The translations under genes and the position numbers were made by a program. This document shows positions 44,173 to 52,595 of a stretch of DNA of 64,000 bases, in pieces. The number at the start of each line of letters is the position of its first letter. Position 1 is the stretch's first letter. The DNA is from Brevundimonas goettingensis (GTDB lineage Bacteria; Pseudomonadota; Alphaproteobacteria; Caulobacterales; Caulobacteraceae): positions 2,093,001 to 2,157,000 of the forward strand of contig NZ_CP062222.1 in the NCBI RefSeq assembly GCF_017487405.1. Reading direction: 5' to 3'. The notes beneath the pieces are model-generated. The model did no database searches. It had not been told where the DNA came from and saw only the letters and a program-made list of their open reading frames with translations.

Positions 44173-44945
44173 TGAGCGACCTGCCTTCTCCCATCACCCA
44201 TCCTCTGCTGACGAAGGCCGGGGTGCGCCACGGCTTCTTCACGCGTCAGGGCGGGGTTTCCAACGGCATCTTCGAGGGGCTGAACGCCGGCCTGGGCTCC
44301 AGCGACGACGCGGTCGCCGTCGCCGAGAACCGCCGCCTTATCGCCGAGGCCATGGGCGGGACGCCCGACGACCTGGCCGCTTGCTACCAGATCCATTCCG
44401 CCATCACCCGCGTCGCCGACAGCCCGTGGAAGGGCGAGCGGCCCGAGGGCGACGCCGTTGCCAGCGCCACGCGCGGCCTGATCTGCGGCGTCCTGACCGC
44501 CGACTGCGCGCCCGTCCTCCTGGCCGACGCCGAGACGGGGGTGGTCGCGGCCGTTCACGCGGGCTGGAAGGGCGCCTTGGGCGGCGTGGTCCATTCGGCG
44601 GTCGTTGCGATGGCGTCGCTGGGCGCGCAGGCCTCGCGCACCGTCGCCGTGGTCGGCCCCTGCATCGCCCAAGCCAGCTATGAGGTCGGCGCCGATTTCG
44701 AGGCGCGCTTCGCCCATCACGACCCAGGCTCGGAACGCTTCTTCGAGATCGGCGACGCGCCCGACAAGCGTCGCTTCGACCTGCCCGGCTTCGTCCTGTG
44801 GCGGCTGGAACAGGCCGGGGTCGGCGAGGCCGCCTGGACCGGCGAAGACACCTGTGCCGACGAGATTCGCTTCTTCTCCAACCGCCGCGCCTTCCAGCGC
44901 TCGGAGCCGGACTTTGGCCGCCTGATGTCGACGATCAGTCTATAA
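44169..44945 (+). CDS. pgeF: Peptidoglycan editing factor PgeF (YfiH/DUF152 family)
   Basis: The start at ATG 44169 overlaps the previous stop (ATGA), and a second ATG follows directly at 44172. The 258-residue product has VRHGFFTRQGGVSNGIFEGL, ICGVLTADCAPVLLAD and AAVHAGWKGALGG, which carry the His, Cys and His zinc ligands of this family. VGPCIAQASYEVGADFEARF and the C-terminal CADEIRFFSNRRAF segment also match. YfiH-type enzymes were described as purine nucleosidase/laccase-like and as editors of wrongly made peptidoglycan precursors. It ends the lgt operon. Confidence 0.92.
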   Translation: MMSDLPSPITHPLLTKAGVRHGFFTRQGGVSNGIFEGLNAGLGSSDDAVAVAENRRLIAEAMGGTPDDLAACYQIHSAITRVADSPWKGERPEGDAVASATRGLICGVLTADCAPVLLADAETGVVAAVHAGWKGALGGVVHSAVVAMASLGAQASRTVAVVGPCIAQASYEVGADFEARFAHHDPGSERFFEIGDAPDKRRFDLPGFVLWRLEQAGVGEAAWTGEDTCADEIRFFSNRRAFQRSEPDFGRLMSTISL

Positions 44946-45159
44946 CTTTAGTTATAAAAACAGACCCAAAGCTGTGTTGGGTACACGACATTGCGTCAAA
45001 AAGGCCAATCTTTACACCGGAGGTGCAAGGTCGATGCGGGATCACCCGACACATAACTGAGTAGCAGGCCCGACCGCGACATAAACACGCGGGTAACCAA
45101 TCGCGCCTTAGCTGCCCGAAGGGAAGCCTTGCCACCATGGGCTGTCCTCGGGGGAAGAC

Positions 45160-46719
45160 ATGTTTGCGCGTTCCAGAAAGATCGATGCTGAGTCGGTAGC
45201 AGCGGCTCAGGATCTCCACAGCAAGATGGCCGCCATCTCGCGGTCCCAGGCGGTGATCGAGTTCAATCTCGACGGCACCATCATCGAGGCCAATGAGAAC
45301 TTCCAGTCGGCCCTCGGCTATTCGGCGTCGGAGATCGTCGGACGCCACCACAGCCTGTTCATGGACCCGGCCGAGGCCGCGACCGAAGAGTATCGCGCCT
45401 TCTGGCAGAGGCTGAGAAGCGGCCAGTTCGTCGCCCAGAAGTTCCGGCGGCTCGCCAAGGGCGGGCGCGAAATCTGGATCCAGGCCTCCTACAACCCGGT
45501 CCTCGACGCGTCCGGCAAGCCCTACAAGGTCATCAAGCTGGCGGTGGACATCACCCAGGCCGAACAGGACGCGGCCCGCAGCGAACAGGCGCGGCAAAAG
45601 GCCGAGGCGACCCAGAACGACCTGGTTGCCGCCCTCGCCAAGAGCCTGAGCCGCCTTTCGGACGGCGATCTGACCGCCCGGCTGGAAGGCGATCGGCAGG
45701 GCGCGCACAAGACCGTTCAGGACGACTACAACTCGGCCGTCGAAAGCCTCCGCGCGACCCTGGACACGGTGCTGCAGAGCATCGGCTCGATCCGCTGCGG
45801 CTCCGACGAGATTTCCGGCGCCTCCGACGACCTGGCGCGCCGAACCGAGCAACAGGCGGCGAGCCTGGAAGAAACCGCCGCCGCTCTCGACCAGATCACC
45901 GCCACGGTCCAGCGCAGCGCCTCCGGAGCCAAACAGGCCGCCGCCGCCGCCGGCAGCGCCCGGGCCGACGCCGAACACTCCGGCGAAGTGGTCCGCGAGG
46001 CTGTCGCCGCCATGGGCGAGATCCAGCGCAGTTCCAACGAGATCGGCCAGATCCTGGGCGTGATCGACGAGATCGCCTTCCAGACCAACCTCCTGGCCCT
46101 GAACGCCGGGGTCGAGGCGGCGCGCGCCGGCGACGCGGGCCGCGGCTTCGCCGTCGTCGCCTCCGAGGTCCGCGCCCTGGCTCAGCGTTCAGCGGACGCG
46201 GCCAAGGACATCAAGTCACTGATTACCGCCTCGACCGCCCAGGTCGCTCGGGGCGTGAAGCTGGTCGACGACACCGGCGCCGCCTTGACCTCCATCGCCG
46301 ACCGTGTCGCCGAGGTCGACGGCCTGATCATCGAAATCGCCGGCTCGGCCCAGGAGCAGTCCACGGCCCTGGCCCAGGTCAACTCCGCCATCAACCAGAT
46401 GGATCAGGTGACCCAGCAGAATGCCGCCATGGTCGAACAGGCCACCGCCGCTTCGGCCAGCCTGCGGTCGGAGGCCGGCCAGTTGGCCCAGATGGTGCAG
46501 CGGTTCAACACCGGATCGCGCTCGGTCGAGGACTTCCGCCAACCCAATCCCGTCCGCGCCGCCCAGGCCCGGATCGAGGCCTTTACCCAAGGCGGGATCC
46601 AAGGCGCTTCTCACGGTGGGACCCGCAGTAGCGCGCCGGCCCAAGCCGCCGTACACTCCCCTCCGCGCACGGCAGGGGCCACCGCCCTGAAGCCGACGAA
46701 CGAGTGGCAGGAATTCTGA
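45160..46719 (+). CDS. Soluble PAS-domain methyl-accepting chemotaxis protein with C-terminal pentapeptide
   Basis: The 519-residue protein has no signal peptide or membrane helix. Residues about 25-130 are a PAS domain ([20 protein letters not shown], then [13 protein letters not shown] and [20 protein letters not shown]). A HAMP-like linker follows, then a long signalling domain with the hairpin tip [20 protein letters not shown] and [20 protein letters not shown]. The protein ends in NEWQEF, matching the WxxF pentapeptide that tethers CheR and CheB. It should be a cytoplasmic sensor, possibly of redox or oxygen. A CheW gene starts 2 bases after its stop. Confidence 0.93.
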   Translation: MFARSRKIDAESVAAAQDLHSKMAAISRSQAVIEFNLDGTIIEANENFQSALGYSASEIVGRHHSLFMDPAEAATEEYRAFWQRLRSGQFVAQKFRRLAKGGREIWIQASYNPVLDASGKPYKVIKLAVDITQAEQDAARSEQARQKAEATQNDLVAALAKSLSRLSDGDLTARLEGDRQGAHKTVQDDYNSAVESLRATLDTVLQSIGSIRCGSDEISGASDDLARRTEQQAASLEETAAALDQITATVQRSASGAKQAAAAAGSARADAEHSGEVVREAVAAMGEIQRSSNEIGQILGVIDEIAFQTNLLALNAGVEAARAGDAGRGFAVVASEVRALAQRSADAAKDIKSLITASTAQVARGVKLVDDTGAALTSIADRVAEVDGLIIEIAGSAQEQSTALAQVNSAINQMDQVTQQNAAMVEQATAASASLRSEAGQLAQMVQRFNTGSRSVEDFRQPNPVRAAQARIEAFTQGGIQGASHGGTRSSAPAQAAVHSPPRTAGATALKPTNEWQEF

Positions 46720-46721
46720 AC

Positions 46722-47186
46722 ATGACCGCACTGAGCGCTGACGCAGACGGGATTCTCGAGCTGATCTCGTTCGCGATCGGCGGTCAGGAATACTGTATCG
46801 ACGTCCGTTCGGTGCGCGAGATTCGCGGCTGGACCCCGGCGACCCCCATCCCCCAGACGCCTGACTATATCCTCGGCGTCATCAACCTACGCGGCGCCGT
46901 CATGCCCGTGCTGGACCTGCGCTGCCGCCTCGGCGTCGGACCGACCGAGCCGTCGCCCCGCCACGTGATCGTGGTCATCGAGCACGGCTCCCGCATGGCC
47001 GGGGTCCTGGTCGACGAGGTGCAGGAAACCTTCCAGCTGCCGGCCAGCCTGCTTCAAGCCCCGCCCGAAATGGGCGGCGGAGCCGAGGCCCCGTTCGTCG
47101 ACGCCATCATCCCGCTGGAAGGCCGGATGCTGTCGCGCCTGGTCATCGACGCCCTGCTGCCCGTCGGACAGACCCAGGCCGCCTGA
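46722..47186 (+). CDS. cheW: Chemotaxis protein CheW
   Basis: The ATG at 46722 has an AGGA sequence a few bases upstream and lies 2 bases after the chemoreceptor stop. The 154-residue protein has the CheW core ISFAIGGQEYCIDVRSVREI, then TPDYILGVINLRGAVMPVLD and VDEVQETFQLPASLL. CheW links receptors to the CheA kinase. Its position next to one soluble receptor suggests a receptor-dedicated adaptor. Confidence 0.94.
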   Translation: MTALSADADGILELISFAIGGQEYCIDVRSVREIRGWTPATPIPQTPDYILGVINLRGAVMPVLDLRCRLGVGPTEPSPRHVIVVIEHGSRMAGVLVDEVQETFQLPASLLQAPPEMGGGAEAPFVDAIIPLEGRMLSRLVIDALLPVGQTQAA

Positions 47187-47191
47187 TCAGG

Positions 47192-47452
47192 CTACGCCTC
47201 GGCGGGGGCTTCGTCGGCGCTCTGGAAATAGGGTTCGACCACGCCCTGCAGCTTGATGGTCAGCTGGTTGCCCTTGCGGTCCACGGCCTTGCCGGCGGCC
47301 AGACGGACCCAGCCTTCCGAGACGCAGTATTCCTCGACGTTGGTCTTTTCCTCGCCCTTGAAGCGGATGCCCACGCCGCGCTGAAGCACGTCGGCGTCGT
47401 AGAATTTGCTGGCGGGATTGACCGATAGGCGGTCGGGAGGCGTGTCGGACAT
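47192..47452 (-). CDS. DUF3297 family protein
   Basis: This 86-residue protein begins MSDTPPDRLSVNPASKFYDA and has GVGIRFKGEEKTNVEEYCVS, then EGWVRLAAGKAVDRKGNQLT. That pattern is the DUF3297 family, found widely in alpha- and gammaproteobacteria, without known function. It lies alone between cheW (convergent) and the motE-like gene, 92 bases from the latter. It is soluble and acidic. Confidence 0.85.
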   Translation of the reverse strand: MSDTPPDRLSVNPASKFYDADVLQRGVGIRFKGEEKTNVEEYCVSEGWVRLAAGKAVDRKGNQLTIKLQGVVEPYFQSADEAPAEA

Positions 47453-47544
47453 GGTGATGGCCTGAAGGCGAATAGGGAGGCGCGTGAATAGCCCCCCTCG
47501 CCGTCCCTGCCAACCGGCGAGTGAACCGGCCGGTTCTCCCGCGC

Positions 47545-48492
47545 CTACTGAACCGACTGACGCGGCGCGGTCGGGGCGCTGGCGGCGGGCGCCGAGGCGC
47601 CGGCGGCGTAGGGCTGAGGTCCTGACGCGGCGGGGGTTGCCGCCGGCTGGCGCGCGGGCGTGCGGGCCGGGGTCCGAGCGGGCGTGCGCGGACGGTTGGC
47701 CGAGGCGCGCGGGGCCTGACGCGCAGGCGTCGCGGCGGGCGTCTGGGTCGCGGGCTTGGCGGCGGCGTTGGTCGCGGGGGTCGCCGCAGAGGTCGCGGCG
47801 GGCTGTTCAGCGGCCGGTTGAGCGACCGGTTCGGCGGCGCTGGCGGCGGCGGCGCGGGCGGCCAGTTGCTGGGCCTCGAAGCGGCGCGCCAGCTTCTCGG
47901 TCAGCTCCTGGGCCTTGGCCGGCGGCATCTGGGCCATGACGGCGGCCAGGGTGCGCGGACGCATGGCGGCGGCGACCGGCAGGCGGACGTCATCGGACAG
48001 GGTGTTGAACACGGCGGCGGCCTCACGCGGGCGCATGGCCGAATAGACGGCGACCAGGCGGTCGGTCTCGGCCTTGGCCTTGGCGTCGACCTGACCCAGC
48101 ATGCCCTGGATCTCGGCCTTGATGGCGGTGAGGGCCTGAACCTTGGCGTCCAGCTTCTGCTCGGCGGCGACCATCAGCGGCAGGGTGGTCGAGAAGTCGG
48201 CGTCGCGGGCGTCCAGCTCCTTGCGGCGCGTCGACAGCGACTGGATGATCCGCAGTTCGGCCGGAGAGATGCCCGCCTGCTGGGCCAGCTGTTCCGGCGT
48301 CAGGGCGCAGACGGCGGGCGGCGCCTTGGGCGCGTCCGTATTACCCGGAGCCGGAGCCACGGCGCCCGCAGCGTCCTCGGCCCAGGCCTTGGCGCCTTCG
48401 AACAGACCGGGGCCCGCGCCTACGGCGCGCACGGCGACGACGCCGCCGATGGCGATGGCGATGAGCGGCAGGAGGCGAGGAACTTTGGCCAT
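47545..48492 (-). CDS. MotE-like flagellar protein with MgtE_N-like domain
   Basis: ATG 48492 gives 315 residues with an N-terminal membrane helix (LLPLIAIAIGGVVAVRAVGA). A coiled coil follows (residues about 90-150), then a MgtE N-terminal-like domain with AVYSAMRPREAAAVFNTLSD and PRTLAAVMAQMPPAKAQELT. This layout is that of MotE, a periplasmic chaperone for MotC in rhizobia, and of related FliG-domain proteins in flagellar clusters. A tail of about 100 residues is rich in Ala, Pro, Thr and Arg (ARTPARTPARQPA). It is the last gene of the fliL-fliM operon. Confidence 0.8.
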   Translation of the reverse strand: MAKVPRLLPLIAIAIGGVVAVRAVGAGPGLFEGAKAWAEDAAGAVAPAPGNTDAPKAPPAVCALTPEQLAQQAGISPAELRIIQSLSTRRKELDARDADFSTTLPLMVAAEQKLDAKVQALTAIKAEIQGMLGQVDAKAKAETDRLVAVYSAMRPREAAAVFNTLSDDVRLPVAAAMRPRTLAAVMAQMPPAKAQELTEKLARRFEAQQLAARAAAASAAEPVAQPAAEQPAATSAATPATNAAAKPATQTPAATPARQAPRASANRPRTPARTPARTPARQPAATPAASGPQPYAAGASAPAASAPTAPRQSVQ

Positions 48493-48568
48493 CGTCTTAC
48501 TCAGTCTTTCAAACTCGTCCCTCAAGTCGCCGAGCGGCGCGCGCGAGGCATAGGGACACTAAAATGGA

Positions 48569-49159
48569 TCAGGCCGCGAAGAGGTCGTCGTCCAGACTAC
48601 GCCGGGCCTTGTTGAGGCTCTGTTGCGCGGCTTGGTTAGCGGTCAGCGCCGACATGATGGCGCTGACGTTTTCGCGGCCGGGAGCCGGAGCGGCGTTGCG
48701 GGCCGTGTTCATCCCCGAAATGCGCTCGGCCAGGGCAGCCATGCGCAGCGCCCGGTCCTCATCGTCCGGCAAACCGTGCACGAGCGGATTGCGCAGGGCG
48801 GGCGGCGCGCGAACCGGCTCGGGCTCGGGTTCACGGATAAGCTCGGGCTCGCGCAGAACCGTCGGAGCCGGCCCCGACAGACCACGCGACTGGCGGGCGA
48901 TCAGCACGTCCAGCTCCTGCTTGACCGCGCGGGCCTTGAGGATGCGGTCGTGCAGCATGTCGGCCTCGTCGCCCGCCGCGCTCAGGGCGCGGAGCGCGTT
49001 TTCGGCGCGGCCGGCGGCCTGATTCAGCTCGGTCACGGCGCCGGCGAAGGCCAGCTGGCCGGCGCGCAGGGCGGTCAGCTTCTTTTCCAGCCGGATGCCG
49101 TAGCCGATGGCGGCGACCAGCAGCAACATCAGGAAGGAGTCGAGGACGATGCCGATCAT
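48569..49159 (-). CDS. DUF6468-like membrane protein of the fliLM operon
   Basis: The ATG at 49159 overlaps the fliM stop by 4 bases (ATGA). The 196-residue product has one N-terminal membrane helix (MIGIVLDSFLMLLLVAAIGY), a helical region and a Pro/Glu-rich stretch (REPELIREPEPEPVRAPPAL), ending in SLNKARRSLDDDLFAA. A bitopic membrane protein with a proline-rich part is encoded at this place in Caulobacter relatives, and PflI, a protein for flagellar positioning, is a possible counterpart. I cannot prove that identity from sequence alone. Its operon position indicates a flagellar role. Confidence 0.78.
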   Translation of the reverse strand: MIGIVLDSFLMLLLVAAIGYGIRLEKKLTALRAGQLAFAGAVTELNQAAGRAENALRALSAAGDEADMLHDRILKARAVKQELDVLIARQSRGLSGPAPTVLREPELIREPEPEPVRAPPALRNPLVHGLPDDEDRALRMAALAERISGMNTARNAAPAPGRENVSAIMSALTANQAAQQSLNKARRSLDDDLFAA

Positions 49160-50202
49160 GAGCGTTTCACCCGGGTCAGGCTGCTCGCGACCTCGACGCT
49201 GATGGGCGCTTCGACACGAACGGCGATGTGCTGGCCCTTGCGGCCCATTCGGCCCGTCGTGACGGGAATCGGGCCGCAACGGATCGAGATGTCGCTATCC
49301 GGAGTCGCGTTCAGCATGAAGGTGTCGCCGACCTTCAGATTGAGCACGGTCGACAACGGCGCCTGCTGTTCGTCCAGAACCGCGCGGACCTCGGTGTCCG
49401 TGGTCCAGAGCTCGGTGGCCAGGTGGCCTTCCCAGATGTTGTCGCGGCCGAACTTCTCACCCATGAACTGCTGCAGCAGCATCTTGCGGATGGGCTCCAG
49501 CGTCGCATAGGGCAGCAGCAGCTCGACCCGGCCGCCGCGGTCTTCCATGTCGATGCGCAGCTTGACCAGGATGGCGGCGTTGGCCGGACGGGCGATGGCG
49601 GCGAAGCGCGGATTGGTCTCCAGACGGTCCAGGTTGAAATGGACGGGGGTCAGGGGCTCGAAGGCGGCCTGGGCGTCGGCCAGGATGACCTCGACCATCC
49701 GCTGGACCAGCACCCGCTCGATAGTGGTGTAGGGCCGGCCCTCGATGCGCAGGGCCGCCGTGCCCCGGCGCCCGCCCAGCAGCACGTCGACGATCGAATA
49801 GATAAGGTTGGAATCGACGGTCAGCAGACCGTAGTTGTCCAGCTCCTCGGCCCGGAACACCGCCAGAATGGCCGGCAGCGGGATGGAGTTCAGATAGTCG
49901 CCGAACCGGATCGACGAGATATTGTCCAGCGACACTTCGACGTTGTCGGAGGTGAAGTTGCGAAGCGAGGTCGTCATCAACCGCACGAGGCGGTCAAAGA
50001 CGATCTCGAGCATCGGCAACCGCTCGTAGCTGACGAGCGCGGAGTTGATGATTGCGCGGATGCCGGTCCGTTCGGAACCGTCGTCGTCGCCGAGATCGAA
50101 GCCCAGCAGGCTGTCGATCTCGTCCTGATTCAGGACGCGTTCGGACGCCGCGCTGCGGAACTCGTCGCCCAGGCCGGCGTCTGCGAACTCGGTGTCGCTC
50201 AT
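49156..50202 (-). CDS. fliM: Flagellar motor switch protein FliM
   Basis: The 348-residue protein begins with an acidic segment and the motif RVLNQDEIDSLLGFDLGDDD, which holds the CheY-binding end. The middle domain has LEIVFDRLVRLMTTSLRNFT and VLLGGRRGTAALRIEGRPYT, followed by TIERVLVQRMVEVILADA, and the C-terminal SpoA domain has LNLKVGDTFMLNATPDSDIS. FliM forms the C-ring with FliG and FliN and responds to CheY-P. Its ATG shares one base with the fliL stop (TAATG). Confidence 0.96.
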   Translation of the reverse strand: MSDTEFADAGLGDEFRSAASERVLNQDEIDSLLGFDLGDDDGSERTGIRAIINSALVSYERLPMLEIVFDRLVRLMTTSLRNFTSDNVEVSLDNISSIRFGDYLNSIPLPAILAVFRAEELDNYGLLTVDSNLIYSIVDVLLGGRRGTAALRIEGRPYTTIERVLVQRMVEVILADAQAAFEPLTPVHFNLDRLETNPRFAAIARPANAAILVKLRIDMEDRGGRVELLLPYATLEPIRKMLLQQFMGEKFGRDNIWEGHLATELWTTDTEVRAVLDEQQAPLSTVLNLKVGDTFMLNATPDSDISIRCGPIPVTTGRMGRKGQHIAVRVEAPISVEVASSLTRVKRS

Positions 50203-50873
50203 TACTGGATCAACATCTTTTCGATCAGTACCGCATCCACCTTGCCAGGGGCGGCGATCAGATTGACCCGGCGCAGGATCTCGGCGCGAAGTTGATAGCT
50301 GCCGGCCGAACCGGCCATGTCCTCGGGACGCAGCTCGCGCAGGAAGCCCTGAAACATGTCCTGCATCCGCGGCATCTGCTCCTGCAGGGTCGTGGCCAGG
50401 TCGGCGTCCTTCATCTCCAGCGTCAGCTTCAGCTGCATATGCGTCGGGCGACCGTCCTGCGACTGGATGTCCACCACCATGTCCGGCAGGGTCAGGAAGG
50501 TGACGCCGTCCGGCCCCTCGGCGATGACGCCCAGCGACGGATCGGCGGCGGCCTCGCCCTCCCCTTCCTTGGCCGCGCCGTGGCCGCCCTTCTTCTCTTC
50601 CTTTTTGCCGTGCCCCTCGGCCTTCTCCTCGCCGTGCCCGCCGGCGGCCTCGCCGTGCTCGCCCTCGGCGGCGGCGTCAGGCTTGGGCTGCAGCATGAAG
50701 AAGGCGCCGGCGCCGCCCCCGATCAGGACGAGGGCCGCGACCGGGGCGATGATGAACAGCAGGGGCAGCTTCTTCTTGGCGGGCGCGTCGCCATCGACCT
50801 CATGGCCGTGGGCCACGGCGATGTCGGTCGCCGTGTCTTCAGGCGGGCCTTTCTTCTTGCCAAGCTTCAACAT
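50202..50873 (-). CDS. fliL: Flagellar basal-body-associated protein FliL
   Basis: The 223-residue protein has a short cytoplasmic N-terminus (MLKLGKKKGPPEDTATDIAV), one membrane helix (LPLLFIIAPVAALVLIGGGA), a long His/Gly/Glu/Lys-rich linker (residues about 70-125) and a periplasmic FliL domain with FLTLPDMVVDIQSQDGRPTH and LMIQ at the end. FliL rings support the stator. The linker is unusually rich in GHGEEKAEGHGKKEEKKGG, which looks like a charged spacer. A CtrA-like site lies 50 bases before the start. Confidence 0.93.
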   Translation of the reverse strand: MLKLGKKKGPPEDTATDIAVAHGHEVDGDAPAKKKLPLLFIIAPVAALVLIGGGAGAFFMLQPKPDAAAEGEHGEAAGGHGEEKAEGHGKKEEKKGGHGAAKEGEGEAAADPSLGVIAEGPDGVTFLTLPDMVVDIQSQDGRPTHMQLKLTLEMKDADLATTLQEQMPRMQDMFQGFLRELRPEDMAGSAGSYQLRAEILRRVNLIAAPGKVDAVLIEKMLIQ

Positions 50874-50922
50874 GCGTCCGACGCCCCGGAATGATTCCAG
50901 CCTCCAGATGCAGCCAGTTTGG

Positions 50923-50937
50923 TTAACGCGACGTTGA
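50923..50937 (-). promoter_or_regulatory. Candidate CtrA-binding site for fliL
   Basis: The sequence TTAA-CGCGACG-TTGA (plus strand) has one base different from TTAA-N7-TTAA. It lies 50-64 bases upstream of fliL, where CtrA would be expected to activate this class II flagellar operon as in Caulobacter. Confidence 0.5.
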
Positions 50938-50940
50938 AAT

Positions 50941-50957
50941 CCGGCAAATCCTGCCGG
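50941..50957. promoter_or_regulatory. ftr-like inverted repeat between fliL and flgF
   Basis: The arms CCGGCA and TGCCGG flank aatcc. The whole resembles the CCGGGCAAAAAACG elements of the flgK/fliK region. It lies 54 bases upstream of the flgF sigma-54 promoter and 4 bases from the CtrA-like site, so a bound FlbD could activate flgF and interfere with fliL. Confidence 0.5.
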
Positions 50958-51010
50958 GCGCCAGACGTGGAAAGCGGCTTAAAAGCCCGCCACGCCTGCA
51001 TTAACCCTGT

Positions 51011-51025
51011 TGGCACGGTCGTTGC
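51011..51025 (+). promoter_or_regulatory. Sigma-54 promoter of flgF-flgG-flgA-flgH
   Basis: TGGCAC-GGTCG-TTGC is an exact match to the -24/-12 consensus. Transcription should start near 51037, just upstream of the AAGGAG ribosome site at 51040-51045 and the GTG start at 51054. Confidence 0.9.
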
Positions 51026-51053
51026 GTGGTCCCTTAACGAAGGAGCCCGCCCC

Positions 51054-51791
51054 GTGGAAAACGCCGCCTATATCGGACTGTCACGCCAGATGACGCTGCG
51101 CCGCGAGCTGGATATCGTGGCGAACAACATCGCCAACGCGAACACCACCGGTTTCAAGGTCGAGCAGCTGCTGGTCGGGACCGAGGTCGGCGCCCGCGCC
51201 CGCAACGACTCGATCAAGCCCGGCGCCAGCTTCGTTCTGGACAACGGCGTCGGCCGCGACTTCGGCCAGGGCGCCTTGCAGCAGACCGGCCGCGACCTGG
51301 ACTTCGGCATCGAGGGCGAAGGCGCCTTCTTCACGGTCAACGACGGCACGACGGACGCCTATACCCGCGACGGCGCCTTCACCCTGGACCCTGAAGGCAA
51401 GCTGGTCACCAAGGCCGGACTGGCTGTTCAGGGCGATGGCGGCGACATCATCCTGGACCCCGCCAAGGGCGCGCCCGTCATCGGCGAGGACGGCACCATC
51501 AGCCAGAACGGCGCCCTCGTGGGCCGCCTGACCCTGGCCCGCTTCGACACCCTCGGCGCCCTGTCCAAGGACGGCGACGGCCTCTACCGCAATCGCTCCA
51601 ACGCCACGCCGATCGACGCCACGGGCGCCAAGATTCGCCAGGGCTCGCTGGAGGCCTCCAACGTCAATCCCCTGATCGAGATCACCTCGATGATCGAGAT
51701 CAGCCGCGCCTACGAACAGGCGACCAAGATGATCGATAACGTCAATGACCTGTCCAAGCGCGCCGTCGAGCGCCTTGGCCGGTCGAACTAG
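51054..51791 (+). CDS. flgF: Flagellar basal-body rod protein FlgF
   Basis: The 245-residue protein starts at a GTG (51054) preceded by AAGGAG. It begins ENAAYIGLSRQMTLRRELDI and VANNIANANTTGFKVEQLLV, the rod-protein signature, and ends with EASNVNPLIEITSMIEISRA, then YEQATKMIDNVNDL. FlgF is a proximal rod component. A longer open frame upstream overlaps the promoter and is rejected. It opens the flgF-flgG-flgA-flgH operon and is divergent from fliL. Confidence 0.95.
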   Translation: MENAAYIGLSRQMTLRRELDIVANNIANANTTGFKVEQLLVGTEVGARARNDSIKPGASFVLDNGVGRDFGQGALQQTGRDLDFGIEGEGAFFTVNDGTTDAYTRDGAFTLDPEGKLVTKAGLAVQGDGGDIILDPAKGAPVIGEDGTISQNGALVGRLTLARFDTLGALSKDGDGLYRNRSNATPIDATGAKIRQGSLEASNVNPLIEITSMIEISRAYEQATKMIDNVNDLSKRAVERLGRSN

Positions 51792-51803
51792 GAGGGCCGT
51801 TAG

Positions 51804-52592
51804 ATGCGCGCTCTGAGAACCGCAGCCTCGGGCATGGCCGCCCAGCAGCTGAACGTGGAAGTCATTTCCAACAACATCGCGAACATGAACACCGTTGGCT
51901 ACAAGCGCCAGCGGGCCGAGTTCCAGGACCTGATGTACCAGAACGTCGAGCGGATGGGCGCGCAGTCGTCCAGCGCCGGCACCGTGGTCCCGACGGGCAT
52001 CCAGGTCGGCCTGGGCGTCAAGGCGGGCAGCGTCTACCGGATCACCGAACAGGGCACCCCGGGCCGCACCGACAACCAGTACGACGTCGCCATCGACGGC
52101 CACGGCTATTTCCAGGTCACCCTGCCCTCGGGCGAGATCGGATATACCCGCGCCGGCAACTTCTCGCTCAGCCCTGAAGGCACCATCGTCACCGAGGACG
52201 GCTATGCCGTCGAGCCGGCGATCACCATTCCCCAGAACGCGGTCGATGTGATCATCTCCAAGACCGGCGAGGTTTCGGCCAAGATCGACGGCCAGGTGGA
52301 TCCGCAGGTCGTGGGCCAGCTTGAAATCGCCAACTTCTTCAACGAGGCGGGTCTGGAAGCCATCGGCGACAACCTGCTGATGGAAACCGCCGCATCGGGC
52401 CCGGCCAATGTCGCGGCGCCCGGCGAGCCCGGCTTCGGGCAACTTCTGCAGGGCTACACCGAAAGCTCCAACGTCGACGCCGTCAGCGAGATCAGCGCCC
52501 TGATCGTCGCCCAGCGCGCCTACGAAATGAACTCCAAGGTCATCTCGACCGCCGACGACATGATGTCGGTGACCTCCCAGGTGAAGAGCTAA
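51804..52592 (+). CDS. flgG: Flagellar distal rod protein FlgG
   Basis: The 262-residue protein begins MRALRTAASGMAAQQLNVEV and ISNNIANMNTVGYKRQRAEF, and ends ESSNVDAVSEISALIVAQRA, then YEMNSKVISTADDMM. These are diagnostic of FlgG, the distal rod subunit, which is about 260 residues in most bacteria. It starts 12 bases after flgF with an AGGAGG site. The next gene, flgA, follows after 3 bases. Confidence 0.97.
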   Translation: MRALRTAASGMAAQQLNVEVISNNIANMNTVGYKRQRAEFQDLMYQNVERMGAQSSSAGTVVPTGIQVGLGVKAGSVYRITEQGTPGRTDNQYDVAIDGHGYFQVTLPSGEIGYTRAGNFSLSPEGTIVTEDGYAVEPAITIPQNAVDVIISKTGEVSAKIDGQVDPQVVGQLEIANFFNEAGLEAIGDNLLMETAASGPANVAAPGEPGFGQLLQGYTESSNVDAVSEISALIVAQRAYEMNSKVISTADDMMSVTSQVKS

Positions 52593-52595
52593 GCC

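Noticed and set aside
44973..44993. Possible sigma-54 promoter for the chemoreceptor gene (TTGGGTACACGACATTGC)
   Set aside because: Spacing between GG and GC is 11 or 12 bases, and the -24 element is poor.
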